From Aricia agestis (taxonomy: Eukaryota; Arthropoda; Insecta; Lepidoptera; Lycaenidae), in assembly GCF_905147365.1 (NCBI RefSeq), contig NC_056408.1, positions 6,944,001-7,008,000 of the forward strand: 64,000 nt of DNA. The letters run 5' to 3'. Below, piece after piece: positions 44,814 through 58,039 of the stretch. The position numbers were made by a program, and so were the translations under genes. The first letter of the stretch is position 1; every line of letters starts with the position of its first letter. The notes under the pieces were generated by a model, which saw nothing but the letters and a program-made list of their open reading frames with translations, searched no databases and had not been told where the DNA came from.

Positions 44814-46147
44814 TTACTTTTTACTTTTTTTTATAGATTACTTACAGAGCTTTTTTATAGGTTTCTTTTGTTTATAGAGTTGACTATGACACTGCTATAT
44901 TATTAATTTTACAATTTCTGGGTTGTATCAATAAAAATAGATACGGTTTTTTAATCCACTTATATGTGAACAAAAAAAGAATTTGAACCGACAAGGTTTC
45001 GTCAATGTGACACAGCAAAACTTTCTCTAATATTGGACATTCACACAAAAATGATGACACAATAGAAGAATTACTAACTTCACAATGGAACGCTGAAAGC
45101 TAGTACAACTTAAATTTGAAGTCACTAAGAAAAACACGGAGTGTAATTAAAATTGAAGCACTAGAGCGGAAAATGTAAAATGATTTTCTGAATAATCTGT
45201 GTATTTATGTAGTCAGCCCAGAGTACGTTCTGAGGCGGGCTTAAATCTTTAACCCGTTAGGTTCTGTGTCAGAGTTCGCGTGGGTAAATGGATTTATGTT
45301 ACTCTTTTCCATTGTAAGATTTTTCAATTATAATTTAATATTATGCAGCTTTTCAGTTCTGCAATTATGATTTCAGCTATAGCTAAATTTATAAAGCTAA
45401 GTTTAGTTGCGAGAAATAACATTAGTGTATGTTTAACTCCCAACTAAAAAGGGTTTTTTTGAATGTTTTTTTTTGAGATAGCAGCAATGATATTCTACTT
45501 ATACAGATCTGTTACGTTCATACTATTTTCCGTTTTAAATCTCTTCTGAACCACATTGACAAATTTGGCAGATAAGTGAAACAAAAGATACGAAATGCCA
45601 TTTACATAAAAAAGACAGACTAAATAAAAGACGACCCAATTGGGTCGTACTTGAAGCTTCACAACGCGCGCGGTAGTAACATATCTGCTTTGAGTTTTTT
45701 ATATAATAAGATATCATTGGATAGCAGTGTTCTTATAGCAGCACTTTATCACCATCAACCCGCTTTATACCGGAAAATTAGGGTTTTTTAAGAAAGTAAT
45801 TAGATGTTGTTTTCAAGTATCTTAATTTTATATTATTATAATTAACTAACTGTAACAAAAGACTGATAATGTTTCACAAATTACGTTTGTGTTTATTTTT
45901 TTAGCACGCTCTAGAATTCCAACGGCTGGTCGAATTTAAGCATTAGATTTGTCTTGTGTTTGGGAGTGACTCCCACTGGTTTTCTTCTAAGATAAAGTAA
46001 AATCATTTCATATTACACTTAAATAGAAATTTACACACGTAAGCAAATAAATTTAAATAAATTCTGCGAATAAACAGAAAAGGTCTAAAAAATACACTTA
46101 GCTATTCCGAAGCGCACTTTTTATTTTGCGGCAAATTATGACTCGCC
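44814..46147. other. Nothing recognised
   Basis: AT-rich with short frames only. Confidence 0.4.
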
Positions 46148-46309
46148 TCGATGCCTAGTCAACACAAACCAAAAAAAACATTGGGAAAACTGGAGAAAAC
46201 CTCCGTTCTTCGAATATTTATCGGTAGTGCTTTCTTTGTTCCTGCGAGTACGTGAAGGTTCTCCCGCCAAAATTCATCCCACTCACGTCAAGCAATAGGC
46301 ACTGGTATA
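46148..46309. repeat. Segment X, second copy
   Basis: About 97% identical to 42855-43016 and in the same orientation, but without the 42-bp flanking repeats. It may be the source copy. Confidence 0.85.
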
Positions 46310-47774
46310 TTGTTGAATTCATCGCTTTGTTCCCCGCACCTGGGACTCTCCCGTTGTTCGCAACTGGGACACATGGACCGCGTCTTTTCATTGCAATTGT
46401 GTTGCATCGCATTGTCTCGTTCCATTTATTCTCCACATTCGGTGACAACCGCCTTATTTGTATGCGATGTTTCGAATTGTTCTTAAATTTTTGATTCTTG
46501 AAAACTCCTCACTTTGGTTACTTCTTAGGGTCAGTGTACAGTGCCATGTCGCGAGGCATTTTAGCTGCCTGTCCGAATGGCTCATTTTAAAATGCTCATA
46601 ATATTCGAGAAACGGGAAAGCTATAACCTTATAAAGCTAAAACCTTAGCTTTTAGTTTTTTACTTATTTAATTTCTGGATAAGCAAACTGGACTAATATG
46701 GGGAGTTGGACTAAAATATATAAAATAAAGTATATTAGGTATGCTATATACTTTAGTTACTTACAAGTTTTATTACTTTTATTTTTGTTCCAATTACAAA
46801 TCAGTACCTCGAACTACATTAAGAAGTAATAAATAAGTAAATAAGCACTTAGCTGCGTCGATTTATAAACGTCGCCTTAAATTAAGATTTATGTCCCGCT
46901 GTTTTTATTTTTTTCGTTTTCGATTTTGTATGGACTGAAAAATTCAAATTTAATATCTGTAGCCTATTAATATTTATGTACTAAAAATACGAAATTAGGA
47001 CCATACTTACATTATAATAATTCTCACTAATAAAATTAAATTACACATCGAAAACTTTTGAATATATTTCAATTTAGAAACATGTGAAAGCTTTAAAAAG
47101 CGAACCGAATTATTTGAAGGTTTGTTTAATAAAGCCTGTAAATAAAATACACTTTTTGCTGGCTGTAAATGAAACATTTTTAACATCAAAAGAGAATATA
47201 GGTGCGGTGGAATCGTGGTTTTTTGCTGGGCATATGACAGGTAACCATCTATCATGCAGATATCGCTTTATGCACTATGTATGGATGTTTCAACAAAGCA
47301 TTGTTACAGTTCTTCAAATTAGTTTTATTTTACTCGCCGTTATAAATCTACACTGGATATAACGAATTTACTCTGGTCTGTTTTGTCTTAGTCAGAGAGG
47401 TTTGATTGCTATGCTGAATTTCATAATGTTGTTTTTTTCGAGGCTGGTATTGTTTAAACAATCCAATTAATAGATAAAACGATGTTAAAATATGCTCGCA
47501 CCAAGTCGCCGTCATTAAGCGAGAACATAAAATCTAGTAAGTAAATAAAAAAAAGTTCTGAAGTAGGTACTATTGCTGAGAAACTGTTTTTAAAAGAATG
47601 AAAGGGTTGAGAACAACAAGAAAATATTAAATTAAGAAACGATTTATATCTTGAACGAGTCAAGTTTTTGTTACTACTAACAAGTAATGTTTAAAGAAAT
47701 AGAACTTCATAATGAAGATACAAATGAGAGAGGAATAGCTTGCCTCAAAGGCGAGTGAGGCCTGATAAAATTGA
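46310..47774. other. Mostly unassigned
   Basis: A GC-richer part at 46310-46470 (CCCCGCACCTGGGACTCTCC) gives 76-80 codon frames on both strands without known domains. AGGGTCAGTGTACAGTGCCA at 46529 resembles a MITE edge. Confidence 0.35.
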
Positions 47775-47816
47775 AGTGTATATTGTTAATACAATATCAC
47801 TTCACTTTTTTCAGGC
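47754..47816. repeat. Palindromic insertion, short
   Basis: GGCCTGATAAAATTGAAGTG is loosely inverted as CACTTCACTTTTTTCAGGCC. The core ATATTGT-TAAT-ACAATAT is perfect. Confidence 0.7.
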
Positions 47817-48216
47817 CGTAATACCTAATCGTTTATGTTATTTAACCTTGATTTTATTTAATCTTTTATCTTCTTCCGTGATACATTTTAAATTTGCAGT
47901 CTGGTTCTTGTCACATGAGAACATAATAATATTACTACACAGGGCGAAATTTGATTCGAGTCCCGGGACAGGACAAAGGATATTAATTAAAAATGTGTAA
48001 ATATTTTCCCAAGTAATTAAATAGGTGCTGCGCAACGAAGTTATCAATATAATAATATAATAATATCTGTATAAATAAAAATAAACTTTACCTTTTGCTA
48101 AAACTCGAGACCGGCACAACCGATTTGGCAACTTTTTGCTTTGAAATATTCGTGGAAGGTGGTTCAGATAAGGAGGGAAGTAATAATAAGTTCGCCGAGT
48201 CATCTATGCTAAGCTA

Positions 48217-48267
48217 AAATATCGAGTAAAACCGTATGTGAGTAACATACGGTTTTGCACGATATTT
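48217..48267. repeat. Hairpin, 23-bp arms, 5-nt loop
   Basis: AAATATCGAGTAAAACCGTA (to 48239) is inverted at 48245-48267 with two mismatches; loop GAGTA. Confidence 0.85.
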
Positions 48268-49420
48268 TTACTCCAAATCGAGTAATAATTACTGTGTGGA
48301 AAAAAATCGAAAAATCACAGCTCGATGGCTCGCATAGAGCCAGCTCGAAGGCTTACATTACAACAAACCAGCTCAATGGAATTAAATATATCGATTTAAA
48401 GTAAAACTATTGAGCAATGCTGAATATGTGGACGAAAGCCCGAGCCGCAAGTTTTGTTTGACGCTATTGCTCGATTGAGCAAAATAGTGAATAATAATAA
48501 TAATATTTTGGTAAGTATAAATATTGTATAATATTATCCTAAACGTACTCAGGTATTGGTTGAGATGTATACAGTAATATGGTCATTGGTCAATTCTCCG
48601 CAAGTATATGCGACACGCAATATCAAAATGATTGATGAGAGGATCCCGCAGCTTTGTGTGCTGACGGTACACTATCTGATTATACTGAACCGGACTACGC
48701 GAGCAGGTTGATTCATGAATATAATATATATAATTTTGTTTACGTTACACGTTCAATGTATTTTTGTAGAAGCAAAAAATCTTGCTCCATATTTTCTCAT
48801 GTATCTGTATCTCGAGATTAACTAAATCAATTTGGATAATTTTGAATATACCTAGAAGCTCCTTAATTGATATTACAAAACCTTATCTTATTTTAATGAA
48901 ATTTCAATAATTATAGAAAGGAAATAGCGATTATAGTAGGCTCTGTCCCTTGAAGTTCATTAACTCACGTCTTCAGCTGTTTCTCACCTGTAGTAAATAT
49001 CAAATTGCCTCGAGCATATTCCTAATTAAAACTTTGCATAGTTAAAGGATTAAAAGTGGATGTAAGCTACAAAGTTAGACAACAAAACCTTTTTATTAGT
49101 TATTATAATACCCATGTAAAAAATACAACGCGCATTGTGTGCAACAGCTTGAGTAACGTAGCTTCTGATTTAAGGTTGGAATTACATGCGCCCGCGCGAA
49201 CCAGTGGCCTGGCCGCAACACTGCAAGACCCCAAGCGATAGTATGTGACGATTGATTTAAATAGCGGAGCGGTGGTGCTGTCATATTTTCCATACAATTT
49301 CGTGTGATCTCGCGGCGTAGCCGCCAAACCGCATAGTGGAATCTATGGTAAAATGATTATGCTAAATATACTGCTTGGAAACAGTCTCGTTAAGTTAAAA
49401 CCATTAAATCATTCTGCCTT
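48268..49420. other. Mostly unassigned
   Basis: 48290-48490 is rich in CTCGAT/GAGC motifs, possibly remains of a palindromic element around the hairpin. No gene. Confidence 0.35.
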
Positions 49421-49552
49421 AGTAGACAAGTGGCATGCGATTATCATAAACGCTAACAAAATGTATGCGATTTGACATAAGTCGTCGCTTCGCTAGCGAA
49501 TACTAATGTACACATACATTATATCCCATACATTTTATGGCGTTGGTGTTTA
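49421..49552. mobile_element. MITE-H copy 2, internally deleted
   Basis: GTAGACAAGTGGCATGCGAT, ACAAAATGTATGCGATTTGA and TCGCTTCGCTAGCGAATACT match copy 1 at 7571. Confidence 0.6.
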
Positions 49553-49612
49553 CCTCAGAACAGGAAAATAAGGAGAAGTGTTATGTAGCGCCGTTTATAA
49601 TTATGGAAACCT

Positions 49613-50609
49613 ATTGGCTCATTTTCATTGGTCGATAGGGCCCGCATGCGGGGTGCGGGAGATTTCTGAAACGCATGCCACAGGGCCCGCATTCGGGGTG
49701 CGGGAGATTTCTGAAACGCATGCCACAGGGGCCGCATTCGGGGAACCATTTTCATTAGTCGATAGGGCCCGCATGCTGTGTCCGTCAACGTCTGTAACCG
49801 TCGCCAGTTACAGACATTCCTACCATGGAACATGGCATGAACGTCTGTAACTACATGGAAAAATAGAAACAGGCATGGCGCGTCAGAAATATTGTGTTGC
49901 ATTTGGAGTGTGATACAGTAGAAGATCATGATAAGTCATTAGACTTATTTGAACTAACTGACTAATGACTTATAATTGCATTCGGTTCATTTGGATAAAA
50001 TTCAACTTTAAAAAAAGTTTGTAACCATACTATAACTATGGGGTGGAAGACATCTTGAGAAATCTTTCGAGCGGTGGGAGCCGCAGAATATTATACAACA
50101 TAACATCTGTTTTGACAAGGTTGCCGCCACCTAGGTGTTTGAAACTTTGTATTTATATATTTTGTTAAACCTCAAACTTACAGAAAAATTAGTGCCATAC
50201 TGTTACAAATCGTTCGAATTACGAATGAAATCTTAGGATTTTGAAAAAATATTGTTCACATTCACGACCTCCCTCAGGTATGGCATTATCAGACTTCTAT
50301 TTATGATCATACAGGGAACTGTTAAAAAAAGTTTCAGGGTGGTACAAATAAAAAAAAAATCTCCTTTGCAGTAGTATGGCGGCCATTGGGAACTGTCAGA
50401 AACGTGGCAACTCGCGTCCCGCAAGCTGTATATCGACCGATGAATTTCATTGGTCGATATCACGGTCGGTATAAAGCATGCGGGCAATCCCCGCAGGCGG
50501 TGTAACGAACACGTATCGACTTGTAACTTTATTAGTCGTTATCTCAGCTGCGGGGACTGCCCGCCTGCTGTATAACGAACGAGTTAACGACCAATGAAAA
50601 TGAGCCAAT
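49613..50609. mobile_element. 997-bp element with perfect 22-bp TIRs
   Basis: ATTGGCTCATTTTCATTGGT (extended CG) at 49613-49634 is exactly inverted at 50588-50609. GC-rich motifs related to GCCCGCATGCGGG occur near both ends (49639, 50478, 50559). Internal partial copies of the end (TTTCATTAGTCGATAGGGCC at 49751; TTTCATTGGTCGATATCACG at 50444) and short hairpins around ACGTCTGTAAC are present. No transposase. The target duplication is unclear. The 124-codon - frame at its left end is made by the tandem repeat. Confidence 0.6.
49637..49743. repeat. 45-bp tandem repeat, about 2.3 units
   Basis: Units start at 49637, 49682 and 49727 with AGGGCCCGCAT and contain CGGGAGATTTCTGAAACGCA. The period is a multiple of three, so frames stay open on both strands. 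Confidence 0.9.
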
Positions 50610-51169
50610 GTCTGCAGAGTAGACAGAATTATAGAGTATGCCGACTTAGAACTAATGTTTAATTTTTTTGACGTATTATGACGAAAATCGTCGCTAGGGT
50701 TGTTAAATTGTTACCTACGAATTTAAAACTATGACATATTCGCTGGACGTGTTCCTCTTTGGTCGTATTGTTGTTTGTGTTTTGGCATATGCGATTAAAA
50801 TTGTCAGAATCCAATTTTGAAATCTTTATTTTAAATATTTAAAAATAAATTATATCAGCCAGCGCGAGGCACATTCCGTTCATAATCCTAGTGAAACCCG
50901 ACGAATTTGACAGATATTGAAACCTGTCCGTTTCTTTGCAGTCGAACTACTGGTCGTTATGTCTATTGTGCCTATGTCGCCGACTTCAATGACACTGTAT
51001 TGTCAGCATAGTGTCAACGGTACACGGTCTAGTGATGTCCGGTCTATCTACGGTGTCGATTAATTATTATTACGACGATATGGATGTATTTGGTAGGTAT
51101 TTAAATAATATTAAAAGAATGAAAGTGATAAATAATTAATATTACATTCTAACAAAAACAACTTAAAGG
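50610..51169. other. Nothing recognised
   Basis: No gene or clear repeat. Confidence 0.35.
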
Positions 51170-51475
51170 GGCCGAAAGGGGTTGAAATGATCCGTGATTA
51201 CGAAAAACTTTTACTATGGGATTAACTTAGTTCGGCAAAATAATCAGCTGTTTGGCAAAATCGTAACTAGGCAATAGATAAACAAACATTCATAATATTA
51301 TATAACCAGATTTTAAGTTGGAAAAAGACAAATATATCTGCGAAAACCGCATTCAAAACGGATCAGTAGTTTTTGTGTGATGCTTGAACAAACATACAGA
51401 CAGACAGACAAAAAACTAGCCACAGTTTTGGCTTCTATAGCGATGTAGTAACATCCCCCGCATATTATTTTTTGA
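51170..51475 (+). mobile_element. LR-O repeat
   Basis: GGGGCCGAAAGGGGTTGAAA, TTCGGCAAAATAATCAGCTG, CAGACAGACAGACAAAAAAC and the end TAGTAACATCCCCCGCATAT. From memory a common lepidopteran repeat; single copy here. Confidence 0.5.
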
Positions 51476-51489
51476 ATATCTTTAAGAAG

Positions 51490-51892
51490 GAAAAAAAGGA
51501 CCCTATTCCTAAGACTTCGGTTTTATTGTCTGTCTCGGCTGTATATCTCAATAACCGCTACACTTCTGAAATTTTCACAGATTGTGTATGTCTGTTACCG
51601 CTATAATAACAGATACTAAAACAAATTAAATTAAATATTTAAGGGGGGCTCCCACACAACAAACGTGATCTTTTTGCTATTTTTTGCTCGATATCAATAA
51701 TGGCAACAGGTACTAGGTAGGCACTTAAAAAGTCCAAATAATCCATTGTATTTATACTTTAACAATTAATAATAAAATTAAAATAAACTAAATAATGAAG
51801 GATTCGTACAAAAACACATTATTTGCCTAATTTTGCTCTATTATGATAAGGAACCTTTCGTGCGCGAGACCAACTCGCACTTGGCCGATTTT
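51490..51892 (+). mobile_element. LR-A copy, nearly complete
   Basis: GGACCCTATTCCTAAGACTT, TTCTGAAATTTTCACAGATT, GGGGGGCTCCCACACAACAA, then CGTGCGCGAGACCAACTCGC and CACTTGGCCGATTTTTTT. Confidence 0.7.
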
Positions 51893-52074
51893 TTTCATAC
51901 ATTTCTCTTTGAATTTTGCGTCTCTGGGAAAACTAAAATAGGACTAAAAGCGATGAAGGTAATACAAATCATTCTTCAAAGATGTATTAATTATTGTGAG
52001 TTATTATATGAGTAAGCATTAAGCACCACTTCTTTCGACTATAAAATAAAACTTCCGCATATTTATAATAAATT

Positions 52075-52382
52075 TAGACCTTCCGCGCGGCTTCACCCCC
52101 GTAAATTAGGAATTTCAAAGACAAATTAGCCCACAAAAATAGCCTATAATCCTTCACGTGGTCTACTTTTTATTTATGCCAAACAACATAAAAATTGCTA
52201 GATGGTGCGTGAGATAAGCCCTTTCAAATAATTTTCCCCGTTTTTTCCACATTTTCCTCTGTTTCTTGGCTATGAGCTATCTAACTCTGAAAGGATACTT
52301 CAAAATTTCAAATCGGACTAGTAGTTCCTGAGATAAGCGCGTTCAAACAAACTCTTCAGCTTTATAATATTAGTGTAGATAA
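52075..52382 (+). mobile_element. LR-L copy 2
   Basis: TAGACCTTCCGCGCGGCTTC, TAATCCTTCACGTGGTCTAC, AAGCCCTTTCAAATAATTTT, ending TTATAATATTAGTGTAGAT. Single unit, unlike the triplicated copy at 36405. Confidence 0.65.
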
Positions 52383-52971
52383 TAACGCAACCGCATAAAA
52401 AATGTCGATAAAAATATCGATACCAAAATCTGCATCACACCACATCACTAGTGCCTTAGTTTGATAGTTCACGGAACATTTTTCGTGAAGAATATTTTTC
52501 GTGAAGAATAATTGATTTTTAAATTAAAAAGTCGTATTAATTACAGTTGGCTGTGATAGGTGATCCCGCTATTTTTGAAATTCACAGTATCGCTGCAATT
52601 TTTGTAGGTAATTATAGGACAAGTCAGCATTTTGTTCACAATTTACGGCGTAGTGAAAACGTGTAAGCCGTGGAGTGATTGACATACGACTGACAATTTG
52701 TGCCCATATGGGCAGGATCTGGCGACATGTGACACGCTCTATAACATATCTCTTACTTCTAAAATCTGTGGTGTTTACGATAATTGCTTGCCGCTTGTCT
52801 AGGCCCTGATAGGATAGGTTAAAACTTCAAAAATCTCTCGTTTGAAGACCCCAGACTGAATCAAAGTTACAAACTTAAATGTTGGATGAACTGACGTTAT
52901 GCTATAACGGAGGTTGATGATGTTTGGGCGTACCCAAACAACGATACGTTATAACGATTCGCTTTATTTTA
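52383..52971. other. Nothing recognised
   Basis: No gene or clear repeat. Confidence 0.35.
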
Positions 52972-53158
52972 TTATTATAAATGTGAAGTGTGAAATTTTA
53001 CCTTTTCACGCCCAAACCACTAATCCGATTTTGACGAAATTTGGTACAGGGATACTTTGAGTCCCAGGGAAGCACAACGGATACTTTTTTACCCCGAAAA
53101 TGTACCGTTAAACAAATTTTAATTATATCGCAACGGAGTCGCGGGCGTCATCTAGTAC
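52972..53158 (+). mobile_element. LR-E copy 5, nearly complete
   Basis: TTATTATAAATGTGAAGTGT, TTTTCACGCCCAAACCACTA, ending GTCGCGGGCGTCATCTAGTA. Confidence 0.7.
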
Positions 53159-53168
53159 AAATATTTAA

Positions 53169-53515
53169 ACGTGGGACTTGGGAGAGCCATGCTTCGGCAC
53201 GAATGGGCCGGCTCGACCGGTGAAATACTACGTTCTCACAGAAAACCGGCGTGAAACAGCGCTTGCGCTGTGTTTCGCCGGTGTTTCGCCGAGTGAGTGA
53301 GTTTACCGAAGGCCCAATCTCCTACCCTATTTCCTTCCCACCCTCCCCTATTCACTTCCCTTCCCATCCCGACCCTCCCCTATTACCCTATTCCCTCTTG
53401 AAAAGCCGGCAACGCACCTGCAGCTCTTCTGATGCTGCGAGTGTCCATGGGCGACGGTAGTTGCTTTCCATCAGGTGACCCATTTGCTCGTTTGCCCCCT
53501 TATTTCATAAAAAAA
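53169..53515 (+). mobile_element. SINE-B copy 6
   Basis: Starts ACGTGGGACTTGGGAGAGCC, with a short internal duplication (GTGTTTCGCCG twice at about 53271-53291). Normal tail and A-run. Confidence 0.8.
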
Positions 53516-53793
53516 TGTATTTAAGTTTTGGTATTTCGAAGTAGAAATCACAAATATCAAATACAGCTTTTCATAAATAAAATGTATAATGAAGGAAGCA
53601 CGTCTCAAAATAACGATCACTTCAAGCGTGTTTGTTTCTCGTCAGACAGAATTGTGTTTGAGCACTAAACGTGACCGCGGGGACAAACAAATACGAACGA
53701 TTTAACACGTTTTCCGAAAGCCTTTGAACTTTCTATCATTATGAAATATGCATAAATGTGGGTTATAATTATAAACGATGACTTACGTTTACC

Positions 53794-54133
53794 TTTTTTA
53801 GGGTTTCGTACACAATGGGTAAAAACGGGACCCTATTACTAAGACTTCGATGTCTGTCCGTCTGTCTGTCTGTCTCCAGGCTGTATCACAAGGACCACTA
53901 TAGCTAGACTTCTGAAATTTTCACAGATTATGTATACCTGTTGCTGTTATAACAACAAATACTAAAAATCAAACTTGATTTTTTTTGCAATTTTTTGCCC
54001 GACATCAATAATGGCCAAAGGTTGGCACTTTCACAAAATAATCATACAAAAAACACAGTTTTTGGTATATTTTTGCTATATAATGATACGGAAGCCTTCG
54101 TGTGCGAGTCCGACCCGCAATTGGTTGATTTTT
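53794..54133 (+). mobile_element. LR-A copy, most complete
   Basis: TTTTTTAGGGTTTCGTACAC, CTGTCTGTCTGTCTCCAGGC, ATCAATAATGGCCAAAGGTT, ending CCGACCCGCAATTGGTTGAT. Confidence 0.7.
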
Positions 54134-55837
54134 ATTTTTAAGTTTTTGTTTGTTTACCTATAGTCACTACTGGACTGCTTTTAAATTAATTTGATTAGAA
54201 TATTATGCAGAAAGCTGTATTCTACATTTTGTCAGAGAAACATTTGTGGTCTCTTCATGTTTTTTGACGTATAGTTAAAGATTGAGAGCGATTCAGAGAT
54301 TTAAGGAGATTACGGGAGATTTAGAACAATACTCGTAAGGAAAAGGGTATAAGAAAAACTGTTATGAGACTTCGATTGGTAAAGCGTTACTATGTTCGCA
54401 AAGAAGACGTCTCCAACGATTTTCCATTCTCTGAACAAACATAGATCAATTAGTTTCCATCTTGAATCTGTTTGATGATCTACTATGAATTGCAGGATCA
54501 ACCCGGATAGACGACAAACATTGGCTCTCCAAAAAACGTACACTTAAGTGTAAGGCTGTGTAGACTTAAGTGCAAGATTAGCGTAGGCGCGCGAATTTAT
54601 TTTGAATAAAGTACCGAACACCGCGGCAAAGTGATGCGCGGCGAAGAATCCGTTACAACCTCGGATAGAAAATGCGAGAAAATTCAAATAAACGCCAGCG
54701 CGGAACAGATAGAAAGAAACTGATTTGGATTTGTTGTATAGAGTACCAATAAAGCTTACGTATTACTTGTTATCTCCTTATAAAAGTCAATACGGGTTTT
54801 CTTATTTTTGTACCGATTTTCAAAGTGTATCACTCACCGCTACTCTTATTGAGATATTATAATATCGTTGTTCTTGTGAATAATCGTTATGATGTTTACA
54901 AAACATTTAATTCTAAACATTTAACTCGATTGTAATTAAGTATTTAATTGTTGTATGATATTGGTAGTAATAATTATTAAAAATAGACTTTTTATGCTTC
55001 GAAAATTTCCGAAAGAAGATAAAAACATAAGATCGAAAGACGCTCAAAATATTTCAATTCCTGTGGCCGTCTTAATTAAAATAAATATAGTCCTAATAGA
55101 ATATTGGAAAACTTTCAAAGCCTCGTTAGATTAAATAGAAAAATTTCATGATAGAAAAGCAATATTTAACTATAATTCAGTACAAGAAAGACATCTTCGC
55201 TTCGTATTTAAATAAAGAAAATTCAAGTCGTTCGGTCTAGTAATATATCAAACAGAATAAAATTGAATAGACTCCGATAAAGTAACACTGAAAGCGGCTT
55301 TGCTGGGTAGTAACTTGTAAATGTAGAAAGGAAAATGTTTGTACAAAAACCGTCAGCGGTGCCATTGTAAGGTTAGCGTTGGCAAGCGTTGGCAAGCGTT
55401 GCGGGCCGCGGCTGCGATCGAACAAAAAGTGTGTGATTGCGATACAAGAGAGCAAAGTGGGATATTCCTGTCACCTGTCAGACCTTCAATTGAGATCTTT
55501 TCAAACATTAATGCTCCTTAAATCTGTCTCTGGATATACGTCTGTTATTTTTGCTTTTTCGATGCGTCTACGTACGTTGAGTGCTTTGAAGTAGTTTCGC
55601 AGAGATTTAGAATTTGTTATTTATGATGCAAAATGTGAGTGCCTCGAATACAAAAATAAAATAATTATAAAATCGTCAAATATATTACTTATAGATTGTC
55701 ATATCGATACGAGAACTAATAATCGCAGGAAAAGTTTGACGAACATAGTTACGGTTTGGTGTTCAAAATATAATAAATATGTTATTAAGGACTCTAAACT
55801 AAACACTATGTGGGTTGTGTTTTAGAAAAAAAGATAC
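54134..55837. other. Nothing recognised
   Basis: A GC-richer block at 54580-54720 (TACCGAACACCGCGGCAAAG) and a triple GCGTTGGCAA at 55375-55400 stand out; neither supports a gene. Confidence 0.35.
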
Positions 55838-56128
55838 CACGTGGAAGAGCCATGCCTCGGCATAAATGGGCCGGCTCGACCGGAGAAATACCACGCTCTC
55901 ATAGAAAACCGGCGTGAAACAGCGCTTGAGCTGTGTTTCGCCGAGTGAGTAAGTTTACCGGAGGCCCAATCCCCTACTCTATTCCCTTGCCTACCCTCCC
56001 CTATTACCCTTTTCCCTCTTAAAAGGCCGGCAACGCACCTGCAGCTCTTCTGATGCTGCGAGTGTCCATGGGTGACGGAAGTTGCTTTCCTTCGGTAACC
56101 CTTTTGTTTGCCCCTTATTTCATAAATA
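55838..56128 (+). mobile_element. SINE-B copy 7
   Basis: CCACGTGGAAGAGCCATGCC. The polypyrimidine part is short, and the tail has deletions (TTCGGTAACCCTTTTGTTTG). Confidence 0.8.
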
Positions 56129-56502
56129 AAAGTTACCTTCCACTTACATAATATTTTCTTGCAAGAGTGTTTCGTCTTCAAGTTCAATGTTAACGATAAT
56201 AGCTTCTGATTTTTGATGACTTAAAAGGGTATTTGAGGCTGTCTAGCGGAGTGTTGATTGTGTGACGTAAGCGAAATTTAAAAGGCACAAATGAGAATGG
56301 GATTTAATTGCTTTGATCTCAAACATAATTATGTCGAGTCATAGAATACGGGGGAGTGTAATAGAGGGGCGAAGCGACACGTTTATTATTTCGTCAGACA
56401 TTTCACTTTAAATTAATTTTGCTTACAACCGCTCACAAAATATTATAATCCTCGCAAAGGAGTAAAAATAAAGCAATAATCCAAGAATAATCCTTTTATA
56501 TA
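56129..56502. other. Nothing recognised
   Basis: No gene or clear repeat. Confidence 0.35.
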
Positions 56503-56605
56503 TCTAGATACTTGATGACGCCCATAACTTCCAAACCAAAATCGGTGCAGCGTTTTGGCGTGAAGAGACAACAGACAGACAGACACATTTTCGCAAATAG
56601 TAACA
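56503..56605 (-). mobile_element. LR-E copy 6, internally deleted
   Basis: CTAGATACTTGATGACGCCC joined to AAAATCGGTGCAGCGTTTTG and CAACAGACAGACAGACACAT. Confidence 0.65.
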
Positions 56606-57536
56606 AGCAACCATCCATCCTTACAATCTTTTAAATTTTGAAACAGAAAATTAAAAACAAAAAATATTAAAGAGGTGAAACTCGACATCATTTTGTAAGT
56701 CTGACATGATTGAAATATATTAAGGTAATAAAAGTCAGTCAGTAATAAAACGTTTAAGTATTCAGAATCTTAATCAGTAATTTGTGAATTAGATATCTCA
56801 AGTCTGAAATTAATCGGGTGTGACGGGCAACTAACGCATTAATTAAAAACTAAAGTAATTATTAATTAAAAACTCGAGTTCACTTATGCTTTTTTATTTG
56901 ACGCGAATGACAAAATATTATTTTAATTTCGTGTCACTGCTATAACCTATAAGATATTTTTTAATTAGTTCGAATCGTGATTATATTAGAGAGTCATCAG
57001 TTAATCTCTCAATGAATCTACGAAAGAATCTCTTAGTTCATCAAAATTTGTTTAATAACTTCAGCTAGAATATAGCAGTAAGCCATTTTAAGAATAATAC
57101 TAGATTTATAAGGCTTCAGCATTAGATAAATTTTCAGATCAGGCCACCGCACCAAATTCTAACTACAGCTTCCAGCCTTGGATTGACCGAGGCCTTACAA
57201 TTACGTCAAGGATTGCAAGCTGCAATCGTACCTACGACGTTGGTTAGTGGCTACCTACACTGTACTCGTACAATATGGGAACGTATATACTAAGCGTACT
57301 AGCTTTGAACATCCTTCGTTTAATGTTAGTATGGTAAGTAGTTTCGGAACTCTTTTTTTAAAATGAACCAGGACCTTAGAAGAAGGATCGCATCTGAGAG
57401 TTGTGTTTCTAGTCTTTCAAGCCCCGACTGTTTTCTACGCACAGCATATTATAATATCACTGAAGCATGGCACCGCATTTGATAGAATTTAAAAAAATAT
57501 GTGTGGTGGGAGCTGCTGCATCTTATACCTGTTAAG
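56606..57536. other. Nothing recognised
   Basis: No gene or clear repeat. Confidence 0.35.
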
Positions 57537-57685
57537 TGATATCGCAGAAATTCATAGGCAAATTGTGGACCTACGTCCATTTATTTTGGTTAAATGTTAA
57601 TTCAAGGTAAGTCGTAATCTATCGCCTGGATTTGACAAAACGCAAACAAATTTCGTACGTCTGAATAATTTTCCCTGATAGCACA
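57537..57685. mobile_element. MITE-G copy 4, diverged
   Basis: GTGATATCGCAGAAATTCAT at the left, TTTTCCCTGATAGCAC at the right; GGACCTACGTCCATTTATTT inside. Confidence 0.55.
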
Positions 57686-58039
57686 TCCTAATTTTATTCT
57701 AGCATTCCACGAGTTAGGTACACTGGAACTTAGTTGCTATTCGTAGCCGAAATGCCCCGAATATTGTGATGGATGTGAATGTTCCTAGTGTTCGAATAAG
57801 GTAAAATAATTAGCCCGAAAATATTATCGGGCAACATAAGTAATTATGACGGTCGTAATAAATGTTCACAAACAATATTTTCGTTTCTTGTCTATAGCGT
57901 CTATAAGTAATTGACTTTGTTAGTTCTTTTATTGAGTTGCGAGAGAGAGTTTTGATTGATTTACGCGGGAGTGTAAATATTTTTAAGCTCGGCTGACAGT
58001 TGCAGATAAATGACACAAAGTAGGCTTTTCTGAAATACA
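57686..58039. other. Nothing recognised
   Basis: No gene or clear repeat. Confidence 0.35.

Noticed and set aside
49555..49929. 124-codon - frame with repeated ALWHAFQKSPAPRMR
   Set aside because: It is generated by the 45-bp tandem repeat within a TIR element.
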